From contig JADJYE010000006.1 in the NCBI GenBank assembly GCA_016719945.1, forward strand, positions 310,001 through 374,000: 64,000 bases of DNA. The letters are read 5' to 3'. Under the pieces are notes generated by a model, which searched no databases, was not told the origin of the DNA, and was given only the letters and a program-made list of their open reading frames with translations. A program made the position numbers and the translations under genes. Below are positions 47,013 to 54,939 of this stretch, piece after piece (the stretch's first letter is position 1; each line of letters starts with the position of its first letter). This stretch comes from Polyangiaceae bacterium. GTDB taxonomy: Bacteria; Myxococcota_A; Polyangia; Polyangiales; Polyangiaceae.

Positions 47013-47780
47013 GTGCGAAACGTGACCGCCCTCGCAGCCTCTGTCGCCCTGGCAGGCCTGGGCTCCTGCAAGGACAAGGCTCCGCAGCCCGTCGCCGGGA
47101 GCGAGGCGCCATGGGCGAGCGCAGGACCGAACATGGCGCCGCGCCCTGGCATGGTGTGGATCGAGCAGGGGACCCTGCGCGCCGGGACGCCCCTCGAGCG
47201 CGTCCCGCGGCTGCCCGACGCCGAGCTCGCCGGGCAGCCGTTCGAGCTGACGGGGTTTTTCATCGACGTCTTCCCGCACCCCAACGAGCCCGGCGCGATC
47301 CCGACCACGAACGTGACGCGGCAGGTCGCCCAGGAGCTGTGTGAGAGCGCGGGAAAGCGGCTGTGCACGGAGCTCGAGCTGGAGCGCGCCTGCAAGGGTC
47401 CCGACAACTGGGCCTACCCGTACGGCGACCGCTACCGGGAGGACGTGTGCGCCACCGGGCGCGGCGGAGACTCGCTCGTGCCGAACGGGCTCTCGGCGGC
47501 GTGCGTGAGCCCGTTCGGCGTCCACGATACACATGGCACCATCTGGGTCTGGACGAGCTCCGACTATGGTCGCGGCTCCCAGGGCCTCGCGGTGATCAAG
47601 GGCGGCAACTCGGCGCACGGCGAGCTCGTCGGTCGTTGCGCGCACGTGCGCGCGCAGCGGCCCGATGTCCCTTCGCCGAGCCTGGGCGTCCGCTGCTGCA
47701 TGGGGCCTATGAACCCGGCGAAGGTCGAGCTCGAGGTGTCGCGAGGAGCGCCGCTCTCTATCGGCGCGACGACGAGGTGA
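47013..47780 (+). CDS. SUMF1/formylglycine-enzyme-like lipoprotein
   Basis: 255 residues from GTG 47013 as read. The N-terminus looks like a lipoprotein signal (LAGLGSC). PGMVWIEQGTLRAG, FFIDVFPHPNEPGA, ELCESAGKRLCTELELERAC, YPYGDRY, SPFGVHDTHGTIWVWTSS and LGVRCCMGP form an FGE/SUMF1-type domain, a fold used in sulfatase maturation and many other secreted non-haem proteins. The catalytic cysteines of true FGE cannot be assigned with confidence. After LGVRCCMGP the frame runs only 30 residues further; the next frame continues as a protein-like sequence (see 47779-48195), so a surplus base near the end is possible. Confidence 0.85.
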   Translation: MRNVTALAASVALAGLGSCKDKAPQPVAGSEAPWASAGPNMAPRPGMVWIEQGTLRAGTPLERVPRLPDAELAGQPFELTGFFIDVFPHPNEPGAIPTTNVTRQVAQELCESAGKRLCTELELERACKGPDNWAYPYGDRYREDVCATGRGGDSLVPNGLSAACVSPFGVHDTHGTIWVWTSSDYGRGSQGLAVIKGGNSAHGELVGRCAHVRAQRPDVPSPSLGVRCCMGPMNPAKVELEVSRGAPLSIGATTR

Positions 47781-48195
47781 CCAGGACAAGTTCGAGCGGA
47801 GCATCCGCGAGCTGGTCAAGCTGCGCGAGGGTGAGCCAGAGGTCGGTCCTGCGAGCGACGACGGGCCGACCCGGTTCCAGGTCGAGCGCGTGTGGAGCTG
47901 GCACCCGCTCGGGAACGAGGCGCTGTACGTCGCGGGCGGGTGTGCCCAGCCTCCACCGGCGAAGGTGTGCGGCGTCTTCGTCGGACGCGCGACGCCCGAC
48001 GGGATCAAGCTGCTCGCGTTCGCCAGCAGCGATCGCTGGCAGCCGACCTTGGCGCAGAGCGAGGAGGGCAGGGTGCTCCTGGTCATGGGTGGCGATGAGC
48101 ACGGCGCCTTCCGAAAGGGCCTCGCCTGGGAGTGGGGCAAGGTGACCGTCTTCGCGAAGGAGCGAAAGAAGGGCAAGAACCGCTGGGGCGATTAG
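47779..48195 (+). CDS. Continuation or separate gene after the SUMF1-like lipoprotein
   Basis: An open frame of about 138 codons, one base out of phase with the SUMF1 gene. It reads DQDKFERSIRELVKLREG, then VERVWSWHPLGNEALYVAGG, GVFVGRATPDGIKLLAFAS and AWEWGKVTVFAKERKKGKNR. There is no good start codon before GTG 47890, so the front ~37 residues would have no start unless joined to the upstream gene by dropping one base. Either this is the C-terminus of a 393-residue SUMF1 protein or a short gene from 47890. Family not recognised. Confidence 0.6.
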   Translation, partial: DQDKFERSIRELVKLREGEPEVGPASDDGPTRFQVERVWSWHPLGNEALYVAGGCAQPPPAKVCGVFVGRATPDGIKLLAFASSDRWQPTLAQSEEGRVLLVMGGDEHGAFRKGLAWEWGKVTVFAKERKKGKNRWGD

Positions 48196-48992
48196 CGCTC
48201 GGGGATCGCCCACGCGTGGTTGAGCGGGCCGTGTCCGCCGCCGAGCCCAGGCGCGGCCTGGATCGCCCGTGTGACGTAGTCGATCGCGCGCGTGACCGCG
48301 GCGTCGAGCATCACGCCGCGAGCGAGGAGCGCGGCGATCGCGCTCGCCAGGGTGCAGCCCGTGCCGTGGGTGTGGCGGGTGGTCAGGCGCGCGTGGCGGA
48401 CGAGCAAGGGAGCGGTCCCCGGCCTGACGAGGGCGTCGACGACCTCGGGGCCGTCGAGGTGTCCGCCCTTGACCAGCGCCGCGCGAGCCCCCATCGACAC
48501 CAGCGCCTCGCCGGCGGCGACGAGGTCGCCCTCCGTCCGGATCGCCAAGCCGGTCAGCGCCTCTGCTTCTGGGACGTTCGGCGTGACGAGCTTCGCGAGC
48601 GGCAGCAGATCCCGAACGATCGCTGCCTCGGCCGGCCCGCTCATCAGGCGCGCGCCGCCCTTGGCGACCATCACCGGGTCGACGACGAGTGCGGGTCGCT
48701 CGCGCCGCGCCGTGACGACCCGCGCCACCGCGCCGATGATCTCTTCGTCGGGGAGCATGCCCGTCTTGACGATGTCGGCGCCGATGTCGTCGAGCACGAC
48801 CTCCATCTGCTGCGCGACGAACGCCGCGGGCACCGGGTAGACCCCGAACACCCCCAGCGTGCTCTGGGCGGTCAAGGCGGTCACGGCGGTCGCCGCGAAG
48901 GCCCCGTGAGCGGTGATCGTCTTGATGTCCGCCTGGATCCCCGCGCCGCCGCCCGAGTCGGACCCGGCGACGACCAGAACTCTGCCGCGCAT
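48192..48992 (-). CDS. thiD: Hydroxymethylpyrimidine/phosphomethylpyrimidine kinase
   Basis: 266 residues from ATG 48992. VVAGSDSGGGAGIQADIKTI at the N-terminus, GADIVKTGMLPDEEII, VVDPVMVAKGGARL, LVTPNVPEAEALTG and THGTGCTLASAIAALLARG (catalytic-cysteine GTGC motif) are the ThiD signatures. It makes HMP-diphosphate for thiamine. No other thi gene is adjacent. It is convergent with the SUMF1 region, with stops overlapping by a few bases, and divergent from the ABC-like operon (28 bases). Confidence 0.95.
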   Translation of the reverse strand: MRGRVLVVAGSDSGGGAGIQADIKTITAHGAFAATAVTALTAQSTLGVFGVYPVPAAFVAQQMEVVLDDIGADIVKTGMLPDEEIIGAVARVVTARRERPALVVDPVMVAKGGARLMSGPAEAAIVRDLLPLAKLVTPNVPEAEALTGLAIRTEGDLVAAGEALVSMGARAALVKGGHLDGPEVVDALVRPGTAPLLVRHARLTTRHTHGTGCTLASAIAALLARGVMLDAAVTRAIDYVTRAIQAAPGLGGGHGPLNHAWAIPER

Positions 48993-49020
48993 GGCCGCGA
49001 ACATACTATGCTCCGCCGCC

Positions 49021-49707
49021 GTGTCCGCCGCCGCGAGCTCGTACCGCGCCTTCCGCGAGCTGACGCGGCTGTTCGCCCGCCGGCTCGGCGAGACGACGCT
49101 CGCCCGCGTGGCTCGCTTCGCGAGCCTCGCGATCGCGCTCGTGACCTGCGCCGGGATCATCGGGACGCGCGTGGCCGAGGGGCCTCTGGCGCCGCTCTCG
49201 AAGATGGCGCTGAGCGCGACCCGCGCCTCGATGTGGCTCGTCGCCCTCGCCATCGCGCTGGCCGCGAGCCACCAGCGATCGCTCGCAGACCGCAAGGACG
49301 GCATCGAGCTCATCGCGACCTCGCGCGGCTTCGACGGCGCGCGCCTCGGCGGCGTTCGCGCGGCAGCGGCCTTCTCGCTCTCGCTGCGGTGGATGCTCGT
49401 CCCGGCGGTCGGGACCACCGTCGCCGCGATGGCGGGGAGCGGGTCGCTCAAGGTGCTGCTCGAGCGCGCCGCGATTCTTGGGGCGGTCACGATCTTCTGC
49501 GTCTTGGCGGCCGCGGTGCTCGGCGCGCTCGGCGCCGCGGCCGACCTGCTCTCCGCGAGGCGTGGCCGGACCGTGCTCTTGTCCGCGCTGGTGCTGTCGG
49601 CGCTCGTCGCCGAGGTCGCCAGGGACCCCGCGCTCTCGATCACCGGCGGGCTGCTCACCGCCTTCAAGGGACTGCTCTACCTTGCAGGTGCGGGGAAGCT
49701 CGCGTGA
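49021..49707 (+). CDS. ABC-2 type-like membrane protein of the degenerate ABC operon
   Basis: 228 residues from GTG 49021. About six hydrophobic helices (ASLAIALVTCAGIIG, MWLVALAIALAASH, WMLVPAVGTTVAAMAG, ILGAVTIFCVLAAAVLGALG and others). The loop SLADRKDGIELIATSRGFDG resembles the coupling loop of ABC-2 permeases that is followed by a GIELL-type helix. Its stop overlaps the next start (GTGA). Confidence 0.75.
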   Translation: MSAAASSYRAFRELTRLFARRLGETTLARVARFASLAIALVTCAGIIGTRVAEGPLAPLSKMALSATRASMWLVALAIALAASHQRSLADRKDGIELIATSRGFDGARLGGVRAAAAFSLSLRWMLVPAVGTTVAAMAGSGSLKVLLERAAILGAVTIFCVLAAAVLGALGAAADLLSARRGRTVLLSALVLSALVAEVARDPALSITGGLLTAFKGLLYLAGAGKLA

Positions 49708-50945
49708 CGCAGGCCGCGACGCCGCCGGCCGTCGCCGCGGGCGCGCGGCTCGTCTTGCGAGACGTCGTCGCTCGCGACGCCTCGGGCTTGAAGGGGGCGG
49801 CGCGGGGCATCCTCTACGGCGTCTCCCTCGATCTCGGCGACACCGACGTGGCCGTGCTCGGTGGCATCGAGGACGGAACGCTGGCGCTGGTCGAGGCGCT
49901 CGTCGGCCGCCGTGCGCCCGACCGCGGGACGATCAAGGTCGATGGCCAAGCTCCCTTTTCGTCGCCCGAGCTGCGCCGCGACATCGCGTCGTTCGGCGTC
50001 GAGCCCGCCCTGCCGCCAGCGCGCACGGTCGCGGCCAGCGTCGGGCTCGCGACCAGCGCGTGGGAGCGTCCGGTGTCGTTCGGCGAGGTGCTCGGCCCCT
50101 GGTCGCTCGAGGCCCTCGCGTCGCGCGCGATCGCGTCGCTCACGCGATCGGAGGTCCTCGCCGTGGAGATGGCCCTCGCCTTTGCCCTGAGGTCCCCCGC
50201 GCTGGTCGTCGCCTATGAGCCGTTCGCGGACACCACGATGATCCCTCGCGCGAGGATCGAAGAGGCGCTCGCAGACAGGGCGCGCCGGTGCCCCGTGATC
50301 GCTATCACCTCGCGGCCTGCCGACGCGAAGCGGTTCGGCCGCGTCATCGTGCTGCACCGAGGTACGTTCGCGCGCTCGACCGCGGACGCGCACGCGGCGC
50401 TCGCGCCCGTCGTGCCGACGTACCTGACGGTGTGGCTCTCGGGCGGCGCCCGACAGTTCGCCTCCGCGCTCGCCAACGAGGCCGCGGCCTCGAGCGTCGC
50501 GCTCGATCTGACGGGTGAGGGCGCCGGAGTCGTCCGCGTCACCGGAGGCGACCCCGAGGGCCTCGCGCTCGCCATCGCCGACGCCGCGAGCGCTTCCGCC
50601 GCGACGGTCACCGCGGTCTCCGAGGGGGCACCGGGCCTCGCCGAGATCCGCGCCGCGACGGAGCTCGAGGTTCGCTCCGGCCAGCTCGCGGCGCAGCACC
50701 GGCAGGCCCTCGAGGCGCGCGCGCAGCAGCAGGCAGCCGCCCTCTATCAGCACACGCCCGCTGGCTACGCGCCGCCCGGGTTTGGCTATCCAGGGCAGGT
50801 CCCGTTCGGGGCCGCGGCGCCGCTGGCGCCGAGCGCACCGCCCGCGGTCGCAGCGGCGCCGCCGGCGCCGAGCGCGCCTCCGGCGGCTGCGGCGCCGGGC
50901 GAAGCGAGCCCCGCCGAGCCCCTCAACCCCAAGGAGGGAACGTGA
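49704..50945 (+). CDS. ABC ATPase-like protein lacking catalytic motifs (pseudo-ATPase)
   Basis: 413 residues from GTG 49704. The layout is that of an ABC ATPase: ARLVLRDVVARD, ILYGVSLDLG, a Walker A position at 53-60, DRGTIKVDGQAPF, a signature helix and a Walker B. But the Walker A lysine is gone (GGIEDGTL in place of GxxGxGKS/T), the LSGGQ signature is SLTRSE, and the Walker B aspartate is Tyr (VVAYEP); the following Glu remains. The C-terminal third is a regulator-like beta domain and a Pro/Ala tail. ATP hydrolysis is therefore unlikely. It is translationally coupled to membrane proteins on both sides. Confidence 0.75.
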   Translation: MTQAATPPAVAAGARLVLRDVVARDASGLKGAARGILYGVSLDLGDTDVAVLGGIEDGTLALVEALVGRRAPDRGTIKVDGQAPFSSPELRRDIASFGVEPALPPARTVAASVGLATSAWERPVSFGEVLGPWSLEALASRAIASLTRSEVLAVEMALAFALRSPALVVAYEPFADTTMIPRARIEEALADRARRCPVIAITSRPADAKRFGRVIVLHRGTFARSTADAHAALAPVVPTYLTVWLSGGARQFASALANEAAASSVALDLTGEGAGVVRVTGGDPEGLALAIADAASASAATVTAVSEGAPGLAEIRAATELEVRSGQLAAQHRQALEARAQQQAAALYQHTPAGYAPPGFGYPGQVPFGAAAPLAPSAPPAVAAAPPAPSAPPAAAAPGEASPAEPLNPKEGT

Positions 50946-51646
50946 GCGCCTCCGCCTCCATCCGTGCCGGCGTCTCGTCCGCGTTCGTTCGCCTCCGCGG
51001 GCGAGCGACGGTCGGCGTGCTGGCCTCGGCGCTCGTCGCCGTCCTGGTGATCGCGTTGATCGAGCGCAGGGAGAGCGTGGCCGGCGCCTCCGATCGCGCG
51101 CTCGCCGCGGTCTTTCGCTTCGTGCTGCCGCTCGCGGCGCTCTCCCTCTCTCAGATCCCGATCGGCGCGAAGAACCTCAAGGAGGCGATCTGGCCTGCCG
51201 CGCGCTTCGGCCTGCACCGCGGCTGGGTCGCGCTCGGGTTCGTGCTCGCCGGCGCCGTCGTGGCCGCGGCCAGCGCGGCGCTGCTGGGCGTCGTTGCGGT
51301 CGCGGCCGCGCGGGCTGGCGCGCCGGCGCGTGCAGGTGAGATGTCGCTCGCCGCGGACCTGCTCACGACGGGGTGGATCGCGCCGCTGGTCGCGGTCGCC
51401 TACGCCGCCTGGTTCGGGCTCGGTGCGACCTTCGGCCGCGCCGGCGGTGGCCGAGGCGTCGTGCTGCTCGCAGACTTCATCGTCGGCTCGGTCGGGTTCT
51501 TCGGGGTGCTGCTCCCGAAGGGCAGCGCCTACAACCTGATCGGCCTCGCCGCCCCGATGGATGTTCCGCAACGTGCGGCGTCGGCCGTGCTCGTTGGCGT
51601 CACGCTCGCGTGCATGGGCCTTTTGATCGCTCGCTGTCGGCGGTAA
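50942..51646 (+). CDS. Second ABC-2 type-like membrane protein
   Basis: 234 residues from GTG 50942 (GTGA overlap with the ATPase-like gene). Six or so helices, including GVLASALVAVLVIALI, LGFVLAGAVVAAASAALLGVV, GWIAPLVAVAYAAWFGLGA and AVLVGVTLACMGLLIA. It shares the general plan of the 49021 protein, so a heterodimeric channel is plausible. Confidence 0.75.
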   Translation: MSASASIRAGVSSAFVRLRGRATVGVLASALVAVLVIALIERRESVAGASDRALAAVFRFVLPLAALSLSQIPIGAKNLKEAIWPAARFGLHRGWVALGFVLAGAVVAAASAALLGVVAVAAARAGAPARAGEMSLAADLLTTGWIAPLVAVAYAAWFGLGATFGRAGGGRGVVLLADFIVGSVGFFGVLLPKGSAYNLIGLAAPMDVPQRAASAVLVGVTLACMGLLIARCRR

Positions 51647-51656
51647 GGAGGGCCGC

Positions 51657-52220
51657 ATGAGCCTAGCGCTGAGGTTCGACGCGTCTGCGTCGAAGGTCGT
51701 GATCGAGACCCAGGCCAAGGGCATGCTCGCGAAGCTCGCCCACGACCTGGCCATCGACGCAAAGGGCCTCTCCGCCAGCGCCAGCCTCGAGGGTGAGTCT
51801 GCGAAGCTCGAGCTGCGCGCCGCGGTCGACCAGCTCGCGGTCGACGGCGTCAAGAAGGGCGGTTCGATCGACCGCTCCACCCTCTCGCGCTCCGACAGAG
51901 ACGACATCGAGCGGAAGATCCGCGCCGACGTGCTGCGCGGTCACGAGGTCGTGGTCGCGATGGACGCGCCCGTCGGCAACCTCGAAGCGGGGAGGCGAAC
52001 CGTCGAGGCGACCGGTCGCGTAGAGGTCGGCGGGCGCAGCGCGCGGGTCAGCTCGCGCTGCGAGCTGACCGCGACGGACGCCCGCGTCACGGCCTCGGGT
52101 CGCGTGAAGATCAGTCTTGCCTCACTCGGCATCACCGCGCCGAAGGGCCCGCTCGGGGCGTTCCGCGTCGACGACGACGTCGAGGTCGTCTACTCGCTCG
52201 CGTTCGACATCGCGCGCTAG
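51657..52220 (+). CDS. YceI-like beta-barrel protein, no signal peptide
   Basis: 187 residues from ATG 51657. RFDASASKVVIETQAKGMLAKLAHDL opens like a YceI/lipocalin-type domain; later strands read VRGHEVVVAMDAPVG, RTVEATGRVEVGGRS and VRVSSRCELTATDARVTASGRV. YceI proteins bind isoprenoid or other lipids in a beta-barrel. It lacks an export signal, unlike most family members. It follows the second membrane protein by 10 bases, so it belongs to the operon. Confidence 0.7.
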   Translation: MSLALRFDASASKVVIETQAKGMLAKLAHDLAIDAKGLSASASLEGESAKLELRAAVDQLAVDGVKKGGSIDRSTLSRSDRDDIERKIRADVLRGHEVVVAMDAPVGNLEAGRRTVEATGRVEVGGRSARVSSRCELTATDARVTASGRVKISLASLGITAPKGPLGAFRVDDDVEVVYSLAFDIAR

Positions 52221-52265
52221 CGACACACCGGTTGCCGACGCCCCGTATGGCGACGCCTTCGCTCG

Positions 52266-53792
52266 CTACTCTTCGGCGCTGGGCGCCGGCGCCGTCACCT
52301 CGGGCGCCGCCCCGCCTCGGCTGCACGCGCCCGCCACCTGGTAGGGCTGACCCTTCAACCGCTGAAGCGCCGTAGCCCCTCGCCACGCGAGGTAGTGCTT
52401 GTTGAACTTGATGGCGTTCACCGGGTCGGTGATTGGGTTCTTGATGTCGCTCACCGCCACGAGCGCGAGCACCTGCTCGGCGACAGACACCGGGCAGCCG
52501 GTCAGCCGAACCGGCGCCTTGCTGCGCGCCGCCTCCGCGAACTTCGCCGTTACGCTGATCATCTTCTCGTACACGTCATCGTGCTTCGCCGAATACGGGT
52601 TCTTCGTCCGGCGGTGTTTGTACAGGCTCTCGATCGCGATCGGCTTGCCGGCGATCTCCCCCTGCCACCTGGCGCAGTCGCCGATGAACACGACCCGCTC
52701 GTTCGGCGCCGCGTCGATCGGCCCCTCGTAGGCCCCGAACACGACGTGGAGCCGAGGCATCTTGGCGTCGCAGTCGGCGTCGAACTGGCGGAGGATCTCG
52801 ATCGCCTCCTCGATCGCCCCAGGGCAGCCGCCCCAGCAGTAGTCCGTGCGCTCGGGCTCGGGGGGCGGCCCCGCGTAGGCCGTGATGTGCGTCCCCTCGA
52901 AGTACTTCTCGACGCGGATCAGGCCGACCTCGAACCCTGCGGCCCTCCGCTGCGCCTCCTCGAGCGATACGTCCCCCGACACCTCGATGCTGCCGAGGTC
53001 GACGGGCCCGAACCCGCGCTCGTGGGCGAGCCGGAGGTGGTCGACGCTGAGCGGATCGATCCCGATGATCCGGCAGCCGACGGCGTCGATCGCGAGCTGA
53101 CAGTTGCCGATGATCACCAGCCCGAGGTGACGCGGCTTTGGGGTGAGCATGCGCCCCTCACCGGCCTCGATGGCGTCGATGACGATCAGCTCCGGTTGGA
53201 TGATGTACTGCAGGTCGGCGATCTTCTCGTCGAGCCGGTGATCGTGATCGATGAGGCGGTGGCGGTCGTCTTGGATGCCGATGTAGTTCTTCATCGAGAA
53301 CGTCACGGTCGTCCACGGGTGCGACTTGAACTTGGGGCAGTTCACGAAGAAGTCGGCCTTGGCGACCGGCTCCGGGGTGAAGAGGAAGTCGCGCAGCCGC
53401 CCCTCGTGGGACAGCGGGATCTCGACCTGCGGCACCTCCTCGAAGTGGTAGTGCTTCACGCCGGTGCGCTTGAACATCGGGTAGTAGTCGGCGCCTTCGA
53501 ACGCGAAGCGCGTCGGCACGGTGATGCCGCAGCGCTCCCCCACCGCCAGCTCTTCGAGGGGCTCCACGACCCTGTCGCGCAGCGCCATGATCACGCCCTC
53601 GAGCAGCTCCGGACGCGTGTACGCGTGCGGAAACTGAGGCTTGGACGCGACGCAGTTCGGCTTGATGAGCGCGCGCCCGCGGGGCGACAGCCCCAGCTCT
53701 TCCATCGCTTCGCGCACGATCACGCGGATCTTGCCGGGATCGTACGTGTCGCAGTGGCGGAGGATGACCTTGGGCCGCGGGGGGATCTTCAT
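52266..53792 (-). CDS. DUF362 domain protein
   Basis: 508 residues from ATG 53792. DUF362 motifs: GRALIKPNCVASKP, KADFFVNCPKFKSHPWTTVTFSMKNYIGI, HRLIDHDHRLDEKIADL and ELIVIDAIEAGEG. Cysteines in DYCWGGCPG, VFIGDCARW and RLTGCPVSV could bind an Fe-S cluster; the last 100 residues read like an iron-sulfur add-on. DUF362 members often accompany redox or cofactor systems; role unknown. The C-terminus is Ala/Pro-rich. Confidence 0.85.
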   Translation of the reverse strand: MKIPPRPKVILRHCDTYDPGKIRVIVREAMEELGLSPRGRALIKPNCVASKPQFPHAYTRPELLEGVIMALRDRVVEPLEELAVGERCGITVPTRFAFEGADYYPMFKRTGVKHYHFEEVPQVEIPLSHEGRLRDFLFTPEPVAKADFFVNCPKFKSHPWTTVTFSMKNYIGIQDDRHRLIDHDHRLDEKIADLQYIIQPELIVIDAIEAGEGRMLTPKPRHLGLVIIGNCQLAIDAVGCRIIGIDPLSVDHLRLAHERGFGPVDLGSIEVSGDVSLEEAQRRAAGFEVGLIRVEKYFEGTHITAYAGPPPEPERTDYCWGGCPGAIEEAIEILRQFDADCDAKMPRLHVVFGAYEGPIDAAPNERVVFIGDCARWQGEIAGKPIAIESLYKHRRTKNPYSAKHDDVYEKMISVTAKFAEAARSKAPVRLTGCPVSVAEQVLALVAVSDIKNPITDPVNAIKFNKHYLAWRGATALQRLKGQPYQVAGACSRGGAAPEVTAPAPSAEE

Positions 53793-53895
53793 CGCACGAC
53801 TAGCGTAGCGCCGCGGAGGTCGAAGGTCCCCTGCTCGTCGAGGCTCGTCCCCCTCGTCTCCCGCGCGGCGCCGTGCAAGGCTCAGCGCCAAGTCC

Positions 53896-54135
53896 ATGGA
53901 TCTGCACGCAACCATGCGCGCCTGGCAGCGCGAAGAAGACGGCTCGTACAAGGCGGAGATCGCAGGCCTCAGCCTCCACGTCACGTGGCACCCCGAGGGC
54001 ACCGACGCGCGCCGCGGCTTCACCTGGAAGATCGAGGGCGCAGGCGGGGTCGTCGCCGAGGCCGAGGCCGTCGAGGAGGAGATCGAGGTCGCGATGGCGC
54101 TCGCGGAGCACGCCGCGAAGCGGCACGCCAAGTAG
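53896..54135 (+). CDS. Small hypothetical protein
   Basis: 79 residues from ATG 53896. Mixed beta-hairpin and helix: TMRAWQREEDGSYKAEIAG, then a long acidic helix EAEAVEEEIEVAMALAEHAAKRHAK. Composition is protein-like, with no low complexity beyond the helix. Not recognised. It is divergent from the DUF362 gene. Confidence 0.6.
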   Translation: MDLHATMRAWQREEDGSYKAEIAGLSLHVTWHPEGTDARRGFTWKIEGAGGVVAEAEAVEEEIEVAMALAEHAAKRHAK

Positions 54136-54138
54136 CGC

Positions 54139-54417
54139 TCAGCCGGCGCCGCTGGTCAGCGCCTCGAGCCGAGCGCGCAGCTCGCGCGACATGTCGAGCG
54201 TGCGCCCCTCGATCGTGAACACGAGGCCGTCCCCTTGCTCGAGGCGGCGGCAGCGGTGGGTCTTGAGGCGCAGGACGTCCCCCGAGCCCAGCTGCCCCTC
54301 GGGGCGCGAGCCCGGCGCGAACGGCTTGGACGAGCGGACCGTGACCGACTCGCCGCCGAGCGACACGACGCGACCGTCGCCGCCGCCCTGCCACGCGACC
54401 GAGAGCCCGGCGCTCAC
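54139..54417 (-). CDS. Small PilZ-like or hypothetical protein coupled to smpB
   Basis: 92 residues from GTG 54417, which overlaps the smpB stop (GTGA). The pattern of short strands (AWQGGGDGRVVSLGGESVTVRSS, DVLRLKTHRCRRLEQGDGLVFTIEG) suggests a small barrel, possibly a PilZ relative, but the RxxxR and [D/N]xSxxG residues are not clear. The C-terminal helix is LSRELRARLEAL-like. Confidence 0.6.
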   Translation of the reverse strand: MSAGLSVAWQGGGDGRVVSLGGESVTVRSSKPFAPGSRPEGQLGSGDVLRLKTHRCRRLEQGDGLVFTIEGRTLDMSRELRARLEALTSGAG

Positions 54418-54899
54418 CGCTCTCCCCTGCGGGCCGCCGATATCGCGACGCGGGCCTCTTTGTCGGCCTCCTTGCGCTTCAACGACTGCCGCTTGTCGTA
54501 GGCCTTCTTGCCGCGCGCCAGCGCGATCTCGATCTTGGCGTAGGGACCCTTGAAGTAGAGCTGGGTGACCGTGATGGTCATCCCGTCGCGCTCGACGCCG
54601 CGCTTGAGCTGCTCGATCTCTCGCTTCGAGAGCAGTAGCTTCCTCGCCCGCTTCGCCTCGTGGGAGTAGGGCGACCCCTGCATGACGGGGATGTTCACGC
54701 CGCGGACGAAGGCCTCGTCCCCGTCGAAGCTGACCCACCCGTCGGTGAGATCGGCCTTTCCCGTGCGCAGGACCTTCACCTCGCTGCCGATCAGGACGAG
54801 CCCCGCCTCGAAGCGGGACTCGAGCTCATAGTCGAAGCCCGCGCGGCGGTTCACCGCGACGACGTCGATCCTTCGGGGCTTCTTGGCTTCCTTGCTCAC
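54414..54899 (-). CDS. smpB: SsrA-binding protein SmpB
   Basis: 161 residues from GTG 54899. NRRAGFDYELESRFEAGLVLIGSEVKVLR, the tmRNA-binding barrel core HEAKRARKLLLSKREIEQL and the C-terminal basic helix KKAYDKRQSLKRKEADKE are all typical. SmpB carries tmRNA to stalled ribosomes. The tmRNA gene ssrA was not seen nearby. Confidence 0.97.
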   Translation of the reverse strand: MSKEAKKPRRIDVVAVNRRAGFDYELESRFEAGLVLIGSEVKVLRTGKADLTDGWVSFDGDEAFVRGVNIPVMQGSPYSHEAKRARKLLLSKREIEQLKRGVERDGMTITVTQLYFKGPYAKIEIALARGKKAYDKRQSLKRKEADKEARVAISAARRGER

Positions 54900-54939
54900 G
54901 GAGAGGAGGAGCGGGACGGTAGTCGGGCGCGGCCGACCG

